Positions 18,176 through 26,494 are shown, numbered from the stretch's first letter. The stretch: 64,000 nt of DNA from Flavobacterium luminosum (GCF_023635005.1 NZ_JAMLJM010000002.1:248001-312000); one strand, 5' to 3'. Numbers and translations: made by a program. The notes: a model not told the origin generated them from the letters alone.

Positions 18176-18810
18176 TGTTGTATAATTTACATACGCACGA
18201 ATCCTCAAATTCAAAGGAGGTTTTAGAAATTGTGAATCAATATCCATATGATTTCAATTCTGAAGTAGCCTATTTTTCCATTGGAATTCATCCTTGGTAC
18301 ATCGATACAAATCGAACCGATGAATATTTGAAGAAAATTGAAGAAAAATTAATCATGGCCAATTGTTTGGCTTTGGGCGAATGTGGTTTAGATAAACGTA
18401 TCGATATTCCGTTGGAAATTCAACAAGAGGTTTTCGAAAAGCAGTTGACACTTGCACAAAAGCACAAAAAACCTGTAATTTTGCATTGTGTCGCAGCGTA
18501 TCAAGAGGTGATTGCTATTAAGAAGAAAATGAATATCAAAGAACCGATGATTGTTCATGGATTTTCTAAAAATTTGCAAGTAGCTCAATCCCTATTAGAA
18601 AATGGGTTCTATTTGTCTTTTGGAAAATATTTACTTCGTAACCCGGAATTGGCCTCAGTTTTTTTGCAAGTACCCGACGATCGTTTTTTGTTGGAAACGG
18701 ATACTATTTCAGAAACTATTTTAGCAGTTTATGATAAAGCGGCTTCTATTAAGAAAATTGATATTGAAAAACAGGTTTCAAAAAACTTTACACATATTTT
18801 TAAGATTTAA
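18175..18810 (+). CDS. TatD-family metal-dependent hydrolase (DNase-like)
   Basis: A 211-residue amidohydrolase-type protein. The metal ligands visible are the HTHE motif at residues 6-9, the Glu in ALGECGLD, the histidine in VILHC, the histidine in IVHGFS, and Asp in LLETDT. It is shorter than E. coli TatD (about 260 residues), which is common in Bacteroidota. TatD proteins are 3'-5' exonucleases linked to DNA repair. It is coupled to DUF1684 and precedes tcdA by 24 nt. Confidence 0.88.
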   Translation: MLYNLHTHESSNSKEVLEIVNQYPYDFNSEVAYFSIGIHPWYIDTNRTDEYLKKIEEKLIMANCLALGECGLDKRIDIPLEIQQEVFEKQLTLAQKHKKPVILHCVAAYQEVIAIKKKMNIKEPMIVHGFSKNLQVAQSLLENGFYLSFGKYLLRNPELASVFLQVPDDRFLLETDTISETILAVYDKAASIKKIDIEKQVSKNFTHIFKI

Positions 18811-18834
18811 TATAATAAAAAAAGAAACAATTAT

Positions 18835-19554
18835 ATGGCGGTTTGGCAAGAGAGAGCAGAATTATTATTTAAAAAAGAAGGTTTAGAGAAATTAAAAAAT
18901 TCGAATGTATTAATAGTAGGTATGGGTGGTGTAGGCTCTTTTGCAGCTGAATTTGTTGCTCGTGCCGGGGTTGGAAAAATGACGATCGTAGATGGAGATG
19001 TTGTAGATATAACCAATATCAATCGTCAGTTACCTGCGTTACATTCGACAGTAGGATTGCCAAAAGTAGAGTTGATGGCTGCCCGTCTTAAAGATATCAA
19101 TCCAGAGTTAGATTTAACAGTAGTGAAGGAATTTTTATCACCAGAACGTGCTTTCGAGTTGGTTACTGAAGATTTTGATTATGTTATGGATTGTATTGAT
19201 AGTATTACTCCGAAACTGAATTTAATTATAGCAGCAAAACGAAAGAAAGTAAAAATCATTAGTAATATGGGAGCAGGAGGGAAGTTTGAAGCTTCTAAAG
19301 TATCCGTAAAAGATATTTCCAAAACCGATTATTGTCCCTTGGCCAAACAGGTGAGAAAACGTTTAAAAGCAGAAGGAATATCAAGTGGTGTAAAAGTGGT
19401 TTATTCTTATGAAAGACCAGACTATGATAGTGTCAAAATGACTGATGGTTCTAATTTTAAAAAGTCTTTTTACGGAACAAACAGTTGGATGCCCGCTTTA
19501 TTCGGGTTGCATGCAGCTGAAAAAGTGATAACCGATTTATTAAAAAAGAAATAA
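18835..19554 (+). CDS. tcdA: tRNA threonylcarbamoyladenosine dehydratase
   Basis: TcdA (CsdL) uses ATP to cyclise t6A37 of ANN-decoding tRNAs to ct6A. The E1-like fold is shown by the nucleotide loop VLIVGMGGVGSFAAEFVAR, VDGDVVDITNINRQ, the HSTVGLPKVELM segment and YVMDCIDSITPKL. The 239-residue length is slightly below that of E. coli TcdA. It shares a transcript with the TatD-like gene and ends at a strong bidirectional terminator. Confidence 0.92.
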   Translation: MAVWQERAELLFKKEGLEKLKNSNVLIVGMGGVGSFAAEFVARAGVGKMTIVDGDVVDITNINRQLPALHSTVGLPKVELMAARLKDINPELDLTVVKEFLSPERAFELVTEDFDYVMDCIDSITPKLNLIIAAKRKKVKIISNMGAGGKFEASKVSVKDISKTDYCPLAKQVRKRLKAEGISSGVKVVYSYERPDYDSVKMTDGSNFKKSFYGTNSWMPALFGLHAAEKVITDLLKKK

Positions 19555-19560
19555 TAATAA

Positions 19561-19590
19561 AAAAGGCTGTTCAATGGAACAGCCTTTTTT
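19561..19590. terminator. Bidirectional terminator (tcdA / SRPBCC gene)
   Basis: A perfect 12-bp stem (19561-19572 with 19577-19588) around GGCTGTTC has an AATG loop and A/T runs on both sides, between convergent genes. Confidence 0.9.
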
Positions 19591-19608
19591 GTAGATGCAT
19601 CATAGCAT

Positions 19609-20643
19609 TTATTTTTTATCAGCATTCATAATATCTTTTATAATTGCTTTAGTGATAGAATCTTGATTGATTTTTTTCTCCTTTCTAACTACTGTAGATT
19701 TAATAGGTCTTACAGGGATATAAATTTCTGTAATCCACTTTGAGGCAGATTTATCAGTAGTTATATTTCTGGTGATAACATCAATTTCTTTGAAATTGTC
19801 ACTTTGCTCTAACTTGTTTTGAGTCATATACTCATGAATTTTTTCTAGAGCTTTTTTCTTATGGGTGTAATTTCCAACTAACGTAGCTTTAACAGTGCTA
19901 GAAGGATTAATTTGTCCTGTTAAAAATTCACTATCCATCGAAGTATAAATTTTTTCCTTCGTAGGGATGGCTACCGAAAACTTATATACATTATTTAGCG
20001 TATCTTTTGAATGATAAACCAAAAAAGGATCTCCATTAATTGCTGTATTGGTACTGGTAAGTACTCTTTTTAATTCAGGTAAAAATTCTTTAATACGCAA
20101 TGGAATCTCCTCAGCTTTCGCCATAACCACTTTCTGAATATAAAAAACGGTGTCTCTTTTTACAAATCCATCGAAACGTACTTCGTAAGTATGAAGTTCA
20201 CGGTTCAAAATTGTATTAATGGTGTTAAGTCCATCATCAAATCGATCGGCAAAATCATTGTTGACACCACGGCCAATGATTCCTAAGAATTTATCTTTAA
20301 AAGTCAAACTCCCTTTGGTAGACCAAGTCAATAGTGTTTTTTGGTTCAGGGTATCTTTAAAAGTCAATACTAACTCGTTATTGTTTTCGTTAAGAGTTAT
20401 ATAATGCGTAATACTCTCACCGTCAATTTTAGTGATATTATTGATTGTAATATTTTCTTTCATCCAAGGATTGATAGAATCCCAATTTTCATTGTCCGTA
20501 ACATATTTATATACCAAATCTTTAGGTGTATCAATTACCTTTTTTCTTACTATAGTATAACTGCCATCTTTGGTCGCAACAAAAACAGAGAGTGCCCCAA
20601 GGCACAACATTATTAATAGAAATATATATTTTGCAATTTTCAT
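19609..20643 (-). CDS. SRPBCC-like protein with N-terminal membrane anchor
   Basis: The first 24 residues form one hydrophobic segment (FLLIMLCLGALSVFVA), so the 344-residue protein is anchored or secreted. Residues about 30-150 resemble the START/SRPBCC (polyketide-cyclase-like) ligand-binding fold, starting with the typical RKKVIDTPKDLVYKYVTD strand-helix and the ENWDSINPW motif. The second half looks like a related effector-binding (GyrI-like) region. The ligand and role are unknown, and no operon partner is apparent. Confidence 0.7.
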   Translation of the reverse strand: MKIAKYIFLLIMLCLGALSVFVATKDGSYTIVRKKVIDTPKDLVYKYVTDNENWDSINPWMKENITINNITKIDGESITHYITLNENNNELVLTFKDTLNQKTLLTWSTKGSLTFKDKFLGIIGRGVNNDFADRFDDGLNTINTILNRELHTYEVRFDGFVKRDTVFYIQKVVMAKAEEIPLRIKEFLPELKRVLTSTNTAINGDPFLVYHSKDTLNNVYKFSVAIPTKEKIYTSMDSEFLTGQINPSSTVKATLVGNYTHKKKALEKIHEYMTQNKLEQSDNFKEIDVITRNITTDKSASKWITEIYIPVRPIKSTVVRKEKKINQDSITKAIIKDIMNADKK

Positions 20644-20705
20644 AAGTTAAAATTATGGTAATAGCGTAAAAATATAAAAAAAAATGTTAAACGGAAGATG
20701 AAGTG

Positions 20706-20894
20706 TTAATCTTTTAAAAAAGTTTTAATGGCAAACAAAATTCCAATGAAAACTAAAAAAATAACCAATATCCAAATGCTCCCTTTATAATGTTGTCGGT
20801 GAAGTTTAATGTCTTTTCGATAAGAAAAAATCATTACAGCTATAAAACTAACAACAAAAAATAATGCGAATAATAATTGACCTTTACTGAACAT
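20706..20894 (-). CDS. Small two-helix membrane protein, unknown function
   Basis: A 62-residue protein with two membrane helices (about residues 6-23 and 40-58) joined by a basic loop containing YRKDIKLHRQHYKG. The positive loop predicts that both ends face outward. It starts at an ATG 71 bp from the divergent MazG-like gene. I do not recognise a family with a known role. Confidence 0.7.
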   Translation of the reverse strand: MFSKGQLLFALFFVVSFIAVMIFSYRKDIKLHRQHYKGSIWILVIFLVFIGILFAIKTFLKD

Positions 20895-20965
20895 ATTTTT
20901 TTATGACAAAAATAGGGAATTGTCAAATCAATATGTTATTTTGTGGAGTGATAAATTAATAAGAA

Positions 20966-21349
20966 ATGAAAAAACAATTGCAAGCAGTATATGAATTTCA
21001 TCATGCTTTTGGATTAGGTATTCAAAATGAACCTGTTGGAGATTTGGGAGAGAATAAAAATTTTCTTCGATTTAATTTGATGAAAGAAGAGAATGAAGAG
21101 TATCTTGAAGCGGTTCAAAATAATGATATTACAGAAATTGCAGATGCTTTGGGAGATATGTTATATATTTTGTGTGGCACTATTTTAGAGCACGGACTAC
21201 AACATAAAATTGAGGAGGTTTTTGATGAAATTCAGCGAAGCAATATGAGTAAATTAGGTGAGGATGGTAAACCAATCTACCGTGAAGATGGAAAAGTTAT
21301 GAAAGGACCTAACTACTTTAAACCTGATTTTGAAAAAATCTTAGGGTAA
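20966..21349 (+). CDS. MazG-like nucleotide pyrophosphohydrolase
   Basis: A 127-residue all-alpha NTP-PPase-type protein. The metal-binding pattern is KEENEEYLEA (ExxE helix) followed by EIADALGDMLYILCG (the downstream ExxD), as in MazG/HisE-like enzymes that hydrolyse nucleoside triphosphates to monophosphates. The C-terminal segment with YREDGKVMKGPNYFKP is typical of the group often annotated 'phosphoribosyl-ATP pyrophosphohydrolase', but no his genes are near, so a house-cleaning role is more likely. Confidence 0.85.
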   Translation: MKKQLQAVYEFHHAFGLGIQNEPVGDLGENKNFLRFNLMKEENEEYLEAVQNNDITEIADALGDMLYILCGTILEHGLQHKIEEVFDEIQRSNMSKLGEDGKPIYREDGKVMKGPNYFKPDFEKILG

Positions 21350-21356
21350 TTTTAAT

Positions 21357-21391
21357 AAAAAAAGCGATTTTGAATTCAAAATCGCTTTTTT
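21357..21391. terminator. Bidirectional terminator (MazG-like / ilvE)
   Basis: A near-perfect palindrome centred on GAATTC with AGCGATTTT arms and A/T runs lies between two convergent genes. Confidence 0.9.
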
Positions 21392-21398
21392 ACAATAT

Positions 21399-22466
21399 TT
21401 ATACTTTTACAGTCCAACCGAAGGTATCTTCTTCGATTTTATACTGAATGTTGGTCATTTTTTCTTTTAAGTGAGCTGAAAAAGAATTTTCTATTTTAGG
21501 TAATTCGATATACTCATCTTTGTATTGAAAACCGCTAATTGGACTTACTACTGCTGCAGTTCCTGCTCCAAAAATTTCTTTCAGGCTACCATTTTTCGCT
21601 GCTTCAACCAATTCGTCAACAAGTACAGAACGAACTTCAACAGCAATTCCCTCGCGTTTTGCCAAGTCTATTAGACTTTTGCGGGTAACACCATCAAGAA
21701 TTCGGTCACTAGTTGGAGCCGTATATAAGGTATCATTAATTCTAAAAAAAACGTTCATGGTTCCAGCTTCTTCCAATTTCGTATGCGTAGCATCGTCAGT
21801 CCAGATCACTTGTTGGAAACCTTGCTCGTTTGCTAATTTTGTAGGGTAAAATTGCCCAGAATAGTTACCTGCCGCTTTTGCAGCACCAATACCTCCATTA
21901 GCTGCACGACTGTAGTAATCAGCAATCAACACTTTAACGTCTCCTGAATAATATGATTTTGCAGGAGATAGAATAACGCAGAAACGATATTGTGTAGATG
22001 GTTGAGCAATTACTCCACTACCGATGGCAATCATGAATGGACGAATGTATAAAGAATTCCCTTTTCCTTTTTTTACCCAAGATTTCTCAAGGTTTATTAA
22101 TTCTTTCAAACCATCAATAAAAACATATTCAGGAACTTCTGGCATGCATAAACGCACTGCAGATTTGTTAAATCGAGAGAAGTTTTCATAAGGCCTGAAC
22201 ATCCAAACATCGTCATTTTCATCTTTGTAAGCCTTCATTCCTTCAAAAATGGCTTGTCCGTAATGAAATACTTTAGCAGACGGGTCTAAAGTGAAGGGTT
22301 CGTAAGGTTTAATTACTGGTTTTTCCCAAGCACCGTTTTTAAAATCACATACCAACATGTAGTCGGTAAATACATTACCAAAAGTTAAATTTTCAAAGTC
22401 TACCTCGTTGATTTTAGAAGTGTTAGCTTTGATAAAGTCAAACTTGGTTTGAATATCTGAGCTCAT
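21399..22466 (-). CDS. ilvE: Branched-chain-amino-acid aminotransferase
   Basis: IlvE performs the last step of leucine, isoleucine and valine synthesis and the first step of their breakdown. At 355 residues it is the long (type II, eukaryote-like) BCAT. Visible features are FHYGQAIFEGMKAYK, SLYIRPFMIAIGSG, the PLP lysine in GAAKAAGNYSG, the RILDGVTRKSLIDLA segment, and EIFGAGTAAVVSPI near the end. The start codon is followed by SSDIQTKFDF. No other ilv or leu genes occur in the window. Confidence 0.96.
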   Translation of the reverse strand: MSSDIQTKFDFIKANTSKINEVDFENLTFGNVFTDYMLVCDFKNGAWEKPVIKPYEPFTLDPSAKVFHYGQAIFEGMKAYKDENDDVWMFRPYENFSRFNKSAVRLCMPEVPEYVFIDGLKELINLEKSWVKKGKGNSLYIRPFMIAIGSGVIAQPSTQYRFCVILSPAKSYYSGDVKVLIADYYSRAANGGIGAAKAAGNYSGQFYPTKLANEQGFQQVIWTDDATHTKLEEAGTMNVFFRINDTLYTAPTSDRILDGVTRKSLIDLAKREGIAVEVRSVLVDELVEAAKNGSLKEIFGAGTAAVVSPISGFQYKDEYIELPKIENSFSAHLKEKMTNIQYKIEEDTFGWTVKV

Positions 22467-22676
22467 GCCTAATTATTTTTTTGCTAATTTATAAAAAAAA
22501 TGACCTTATTGTTAAATAATAGATAAGAATCAGTGAGGATACTATTATTTTTTGCAAATAATTAAATTTTTAAAAATAGAATTATCAATGTGATATTTTT
22601 TTTAGAAAAGTATTAAGAGATGTGTATGTTTCAATGATTTCTAATAGATTTGCATGAATAAACAAAAAAATAAAAA

Positions 22677-23192
22677 ATGAAAAAATTACAATCTTTCTTT
22701 TGGATAATTGCAATGTTATTTGCATTAGGTGTTCAAGCACAAACCACGACAAAAAAACAGAATTCCCAAAAAACTGGAATCAATATTGCTGACTACGCTT
22801 TGTTTGGAGAAAAATTTACACCCAAAAATGTATTGTCTGAAAAAGCGATGCTTAAAAAGTATAAAAGTTTGAAAAAAGGAGATACCGTAACCGTAAGTTT
22901 TAAATCGGTAATTAAAGAAGTTTGCAAAAAGAAAGGTTGTTGGATGAATATGGATTTATCCTCTAATCAAAATTCATTTGTACGTTTTAAAGATTATGGA
23001 TTCTTCGTTCCTTTAAATGCCGATGGAAGCGAAGCTATTGTTAACGGTAAAGCCTACATCGATGTGGTATCTGTTGAAGAACAACGTCATTATGCAAAAG
23101 ATGCTAAAAAAAGCCAAGCGGAAATTAATAAAATCACTAAACCTAAAATCACCTATGCTTTTCAGGCTACAGGAGTTTTAATTAAGAAATAA
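22677..23192 (+). CDS. Exported DUF4920 protein
   Basis: A signal peptide (cut near VQAQ, about residue 22) precedes a 150-residue DUF4920 domain with its typical CKKKGCWMNMDL motif, in which two cysteines lie near the conserved tryptophan and suggest metal or redox chemistry, and VRFKDYGFFVPL. A TAGATTTG -7 box is present 25 nt before the start codon. It overlaps the next gene by one base (TAATG), so it is co-translated with a heme-c lipoprotein, which favours a shared periplasmic redox or metal role (inference). Confidence 0.85.
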   Translation: MKKLQSFFWIIAMLFALGVQAQTTTKKQNSQKTGINIADYALFGEKFTPKNVLSEKAMLKKYKSLKKGDTVTVSFKSVIKEVCKKKGCWMNMDLSSNQNSFVRFKDYGFFVPLNADGSEAIVNGKAYIDVVSVEEQRHYAKDAKKSQAEINKITKPKITYAFQATGVLIKK

Positions 23193-23623
23193 TGCAAAAA
23201 CTAGTTTTATCTTTAGCAGTAGTGTTGCTTTTTTCTTGTCAGAAGAAAAATGAGCCAAGTGAACTTCCTAAAAAAGAAGAGAAAAAATTTGAAATGTATG
23301 AAATGTCGGAAATGGCCATGCTGATGGAACAAATGTATGCCGACAACGAAAGACTCAAACAGCGTATCCTCAATAATGATACAATTGGTCAGTTTCCTCA
23401 ACATTTTCTGAAAATTCATGAAGCTGTTATGACCGATGAGCAGGAAAACGATGCTTTCTTTAAAGAACACGCTGCGGCTTTTATAGCTTCACAAGAACTG
23501 ATTTATAAAGACCCGTCAAATGCCAAAGAACATTTTAACAATAGTATTTCTGAATGTGTAAAATGTCACGAGGTGAAATGTGGTGGTCCTATAGTTCGAA
23601 TTAAAAAGTTATATATTAAGTAG
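23192..23623 (+). CDS. Lipoprotein with C-terminal heme-c motif
   Basis: A 143-residue protein with signal peptide and lipobox VLLFSCQKK. Its body is helical and charged (DUF-like four-helix appearance) and ends with SECVKCHEVKCGG, in which CVKCH is a CxxCH heme-c attachment site. A heme site near the C-terminus of a helical bundle recalls cytochrome c-prime, but the protein is too divergent for a firm family name. It lies between a DUF4920 gene and mnmD with essentially no spacers. Confidence 0.75.
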   Translation: MQKLVLSLAVVLLFSCQKKNEPSELPKKEEKKFEMYEMSEMAMLMEQMYADNERLKQRILNNDTIGQFPQHFLKIHEAVMTDEQENDAFFKEHAAAFIASQELIYKDPSNAKEHFNNSISECVKCHEVKCGGPIVRIKKLYIK

Positions 23624-23624
23624 T

Positions 23625-24290
23625 TTGAAAAGAAAGATTATACAAACACTCGACGGTTCAACTACCATCCAATTGGTTGATTGGGATGAGTGTTATCATT
23701 CTAAAAATGGGGCCATACAAGAAGCGCAACATGTATTCATCCAAAACGGACTTTCTTTGTTGGAAAAAGAAACCATAGCAGTTTTAGAGATCGGTTTTGG
23801 TACGGGACTTAATGCTTTTATTACTTTTTTAGAAGCTCAGAAACGTAATTTAAAAATTGATTATGTTGGTGTGGAAGCGTATCCCTTGAGCCCCGAAGAA
23901 GTGCTTTCCATGAATTATGTTGAAGCTTTACAAGTACCTCAATATGATGCTATTTTTAAAGCCATGCACCAATGTTCTTGGGAAACAAAGCATCAAATTT
24001 CATCGAATTTTTTCTTAACTAAAAAGAAACAATTATTTCAAGAGATAAATTTTATCAATCGGTTTGATATTATTTATTTTGATGCTTTCGGTTATCAGGT
24101 ACAACCTGAGTTATGGAGTACAGAAATTTTCCGTAACATGTTTAAGGTATTAAAAGAAAAAGGAATCCTAGTAACCTATGCCGCTCGAGGTGTTGTAAAA
24201 CGTTCGATGCAAGAGGTTGGTTTTACTGTAAAAAAAGTACCTGGACCTCCTGGAAAAAGAGAAATGATGATCGGTTTTAAGGATTTTTAG
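23625..24290 (+). CDS. mnmD: tRNA (mnm5s2U34)-methyltransferase MnmD-like
   Basis: An S-adenosylmethionine-dependent methyltransferase corresponding to the MnmD (DUF752) half of E. coli MnmC, which makes the last methyl transfer of mnm5U at tRNA position 34. The SAM loop is VLEIGFGTGLNAF, followed by DYVGVEAYPLSPEE and the catalytic-domain segment IIYFDAFGYQVQPELWS, ending in KKVPGPPGKREMM. The MnmC oxidase half is absent, as in other stand-alone MnmD proteins. No ATG is available near the N-terminus; the TTG one base after the previous stop gives a full-length 221-residue protein. Confidence 0.88.
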   Translation: MKRKIIQTLDGSTTIQLVDWDECYHSKNGAIQEAQHVFIQNGLSLLEKETIAVLEIGFGTGLNAFITFLEAQKRNLKIDYVGVEAYPLSPEEVLSMNYVEALQVPQYDAIFKAMHQCSWETKHQISSNFFLTKKKQLFQEINFINRFDIIYFDAFGYQVQPELWSTEIFRNMFKVLKEKGILVTYAARGVVKRSMQEVGFTVKKVPGPPGKREMMIGFKDF

Positions 24291-24361
24291 AAAATTATAA
24301 CATTTTAGTTTTTATAAAATAGTTATATTTGAAATAATCAATACCACAAAATATAATAATT

Positions 24362-24559
24362 ATGACAAGACAAATGGTAAGTTTTACGAAATCTATTCTG
24401 GAAAGAGTGAGTTTCGATCCTATTTTGTTTAAGAAGGAATTAAAAAAAGCTGTTAAAGTCTTATTACCGTATGAATTGGAAGAATTAACAGAGTGGTTTT
24501 TTAAATTTACTCAAGGGAAACCGGAACTCAGAAAGTGCGAAATTTATTTGAAATCATAG
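24362..24559 (+). CDS. Tiny duplicated protein, copy 1 (65 aa)
   Basis: Unknown family. The sequence has the pattern ILERVSFDPILFKKELKKAV, then LLPYELEELTEWF, GKPEL and a late cysteine. It is paralogous to the next gene, with the same order of motifs and similar length. A TATATTTG -7 box is at 24324-24331, and a terminator with a GGGAGCT stem follows. It is helical, probably cytosolic, and may interact with a partner through the conserved KELKKAV helix (inference only). Confidence 0.75.
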   Translation: MTRQMVSFTKSILERVSFDPILFKKELKKAVKVLLPYELEELTEWFFKFTQGKPELRKCEIYLKS

Positions 24560-24563
24560 TATA

Positions 24564-24594
24564 AAAAGGGAGCTGTAAAGCTCCCTTTTATTTT
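24564..24594 (+). terminator. Terminator of tiny gene copy 1
   Basis: An 11-bp stem (24564-24574 with 24579-24589) with a GTAA loop and a T-rich tail. Confidence 0.85.
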
Positions 24595-24744
24595 AGATGA
24601 TATATTTATGTAAGTAATTATTTTGAAATCTATAAAAAAAATACATCTCATCGATTTTTTTTACTCTTAATCGTTTTAAAAAGCTATTTTTATAAAAGAG
24701 TTTTCAACAAGTGTTTCATTTTAAAAATGTAAGTTATGCCCTGA

Positions 24745-24936
24745 ATGATTTACGATTACACCAAAAATGTACTTGAAAAAGTAAGCTTTGACGTTCAACT
24801 TTTTATGAAAGAGTTAAAAAAAGCTGTTAGAAATTTACTTCCTTATGAATTAGAACATCTAAAAAATTGGCTGTTGTATTTCACAAGCGAAAAACCGGAA
24901 CTTAGACAGTGTATTCACATTGTTGATACTTATTAA
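24745..24936 (+). CDS. Tiny duplicated protein, copy 2 (63 aa)
   Basis: Paralogue of the previous gene: VLEKVSFDVQLFMKELKKAV, LLPYELEHLKNWL, EKPELRQC in the same order. The apparent original start (ATG at 24736) is followed two codons later by a TGA and then immediately by another in-frame ATG, which I use. The number of codons from the upstream ATG to the shared Thr-Lys matches copy 1 exactly, so the stop looks like a nonsense change rescued by the next ATG. No good -7 box is seen (TATTTTTA at 24685 is the nearest). Its terminator has the same GGAGCT core as that of copy 1. Confidence 0.65.
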   Translation: MIYDYTKNVLEKVSFDVQLFMKELKKAVRNLLPYELEHLKNWLLYFTSEKPELRQCIHIVDTY

Positions 24937-24956
24937 ATTACCAAACCAACCTAACT

Positions 24957-24984
24957 AGGAGCTTTTTAGCTCCTTTTATTTTTT
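24957..24984 (+). terminator. Terminator of tiny gene copy 2
   Basis: A 7-bp stem AGGAGCT/AGCTCCT with a TTTT loop and T-rich tail. It overlaps the 3' end of the convergent oxyR gene. Confidence 0.75.
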
Positions 24985-25917
24985 CTGTAACGGACTGATA
25001 ATTTCTACGTTCTGAAAGGCTATAGCCCCGCGCACAACTCCCAAAATGGTATTGCGTAACGCATCGGTGATGTGCATTTTTAATTCGTTTTTTGGAAATA
25101 GTAAGCTAATTTCTCTTGCCGGTTTAGGCTCCACAAAATGTTTTAATTTCTGCTTGTCGCTTTCTTTTAAATCTAAAGTATGTAAATAAGGTAAAAGCGT
25201 AATCCCTAAACCTTCGTCGGCTAGTTTTATTAAGGTTTCAAAACTTCCACTTTCAATTTGGAATTTTGATTCTGAATGGGTTGATTTGCTTTTGCACAGA
25301 TTTAATATGCCATTTCTAAAACAATGACCGTCTTGTAAAAGTAAGATTTCATCAACATTCAAATCGGTGATTTCCAACTCATGTTTGTTGAATTTAGGAT
25401 GCTGTTGTGGGACATAAACCATAAAAGGTTCATAGTATAAAACAATTTCTTTTATTTTTTCTTCTTCTAACGGAGTGGCCGCGATTGCTGCATCTAAGTG
25501 TCCGTTTTTGAGTTTGGTAATGATTTCATTGGTATTCAATTCCTCAATAATCAATTTTACTTTCGGATATTTTTTTATGAAATTATTCAGGAACATAGGT
25601 AGTAAGGTTGGCATTACCGTAGGGATTATTCCAAGGCGGAATTCACCACCTATGAATCCTTTTTGTTGGTCTACAATATCTTGAATTCTATCGGCTTCAT
25701 TTACAATATTTTTTGCTTGAGCAACAATTTTTTGACCAACTTCAGTTAATTGAATAGGTTTTTTACTTCGGTCAAAGATGATGATGTCTAATTCTTCTTC
25801 AATTTTTTGAATTTGCATGCTTAGTGTCGGCTGTGTTACAAAGCATTTTTCGGCGGCAAGAGTAAAATTTTTGTGTTCGGCAACTGCCAAAACATATTGT
25901 AATTGGGTAATGGTCAT
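24976..25917 (-). CDS. oxyR: Hydrogen-peroxide sensor OxyR (LysR family)
   Basis: OxyR is a LysR-type activator that forms a disulfide in response to H2O2 and turns on protective genes. The N-terminal winged helix covers residues 1-60 (FTLAAEKCFVTQPTLSMQIQ). The sensor cysteines are in LLQDGHCFRNGILNLC at residues 199 and 208, the same numbers as in E. coli OxyR, with the conserved GHC context. At 313 residues it has the usual length. It is divergent from dps, the classical OxyR target, with a TATATTTG -7 box in the shared spacer. Confidence 0.95.
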   Translation of the reverse strand: MTITQLQYVLAVAEHKNFTLAAEKCFVTQPTLSMQIQKIEEELDIIIFDRSKKPIQLTEVGQKIVAQAKNIVNEADRIQDIVDQQKGFIGGEFRLGIIPTVMPTLLPMFLNNFIKKYPKVKLIIEELNTNEIITKLKNGHLDAAIAATPLEEEKIKEIVLYYEPFMVYVPQQHPKFNKHELEITDLNVDEILLLQDGHCFRNGILNLCKSKSTHSESKFQIESGSFETLIKLADEGLGITLLPYLHTLDLKESDKQKLKHFVEPKPAREISLLFPKNELKMHITDALRNTILGVVRGAIAFQNVEIISPLQKK

Positions 25918-26014
25918 GGTATAATCAATTTTGATACAAATATAAAAACTATCGATTTAATTTATAATTATTTTGGAAAAGTTTCAAGTAAATTTGTAAA
26001 TAAATTTTAAAACT
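25918..26014. promoter_or_regulatory. Divergent oxyR-dps regulatory region
   Basis: This 97-bp spacer holds a minus-strand TATATTTG (25944-25937) for oxyR and a plus-strand TAAATTTG (25989-25996) for dps. Neither has a good -33 TTG, consistent with activator-dependent promoters. Between them lies an AT-rich stretch with CTATCGAT that could be an OxyR site, but I cannot show a full four-part operator. Confidence 0.5.
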
Positions 26015-26494
26015 ATGAAAACTAATAGTATTGGATTGCCGCAAAAAGAAACTGAAATTTTAGTTAACGAACTCAATATTTTGTTGGCTAACTTTCAGAT
26101 TTATTATCAAAATTTGAGAGGAATGCATTGGAACATTCGTGGTAAAAGTTTTTTTGATTTGCATCTTAAATTTGAAGAATTATACAATGATGCTCAATTG
26201 AAAATAGACATGATTGCCGAAAGAATTCTAACGCTTGGGGGAACACCGTTTCATACTTTTCCGGATTATATTGAACATTCAAAAATTCAGATTGAAAAAA
26301 ATATTTTTAAAGATGAGGAAGCCATAAATTTGATTGTAAATTCATTGTCTGAATTGTTAAAAATGGAAAGAATAATCTTGAAACAATCTGGCGCTATTGA
26401 TGATGAAGGAACCAACGGAATGATGAGCGATTTTATTTCTGAACAAGAGAAAACAATCTGGATGATGTCGGCTTGGTTAGGAAAAACTATTTAG
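26015..26494 (+). CDS. dps: DNA-protecting ferritin-like protein Dps
   Basis: Dps forms a twelve-subunit shell that oxidises Fe(II) with hydrogen peroxide and protects DNA. The ferroxidase site is visible as NLRGMHWNIRGKSFFDLHLK followed by FEELYND, with the His, Asp and Glu ligands shared between subunits. At 159 residues it has the usual length, with a short N-terminal tail. It is divergent from oxyR and overlaps the convergent LETM1-related gene by 8 bp at its 3' end. Confidence 0.95.
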   Translation: MKTNSIGLPQKETEILVNELNILLANFQIYYQNLRGMHWNIRGKSFFDLHLKFEELYNDAQLKIDMIAERILTLGGTPFHTFPDYIEHSKIQIEKNIFKDEEAINLIVNSLSELLKMERIILKQSGAIDDEGTNGMMSDFISEQEKTIWMMSAWLGKTI

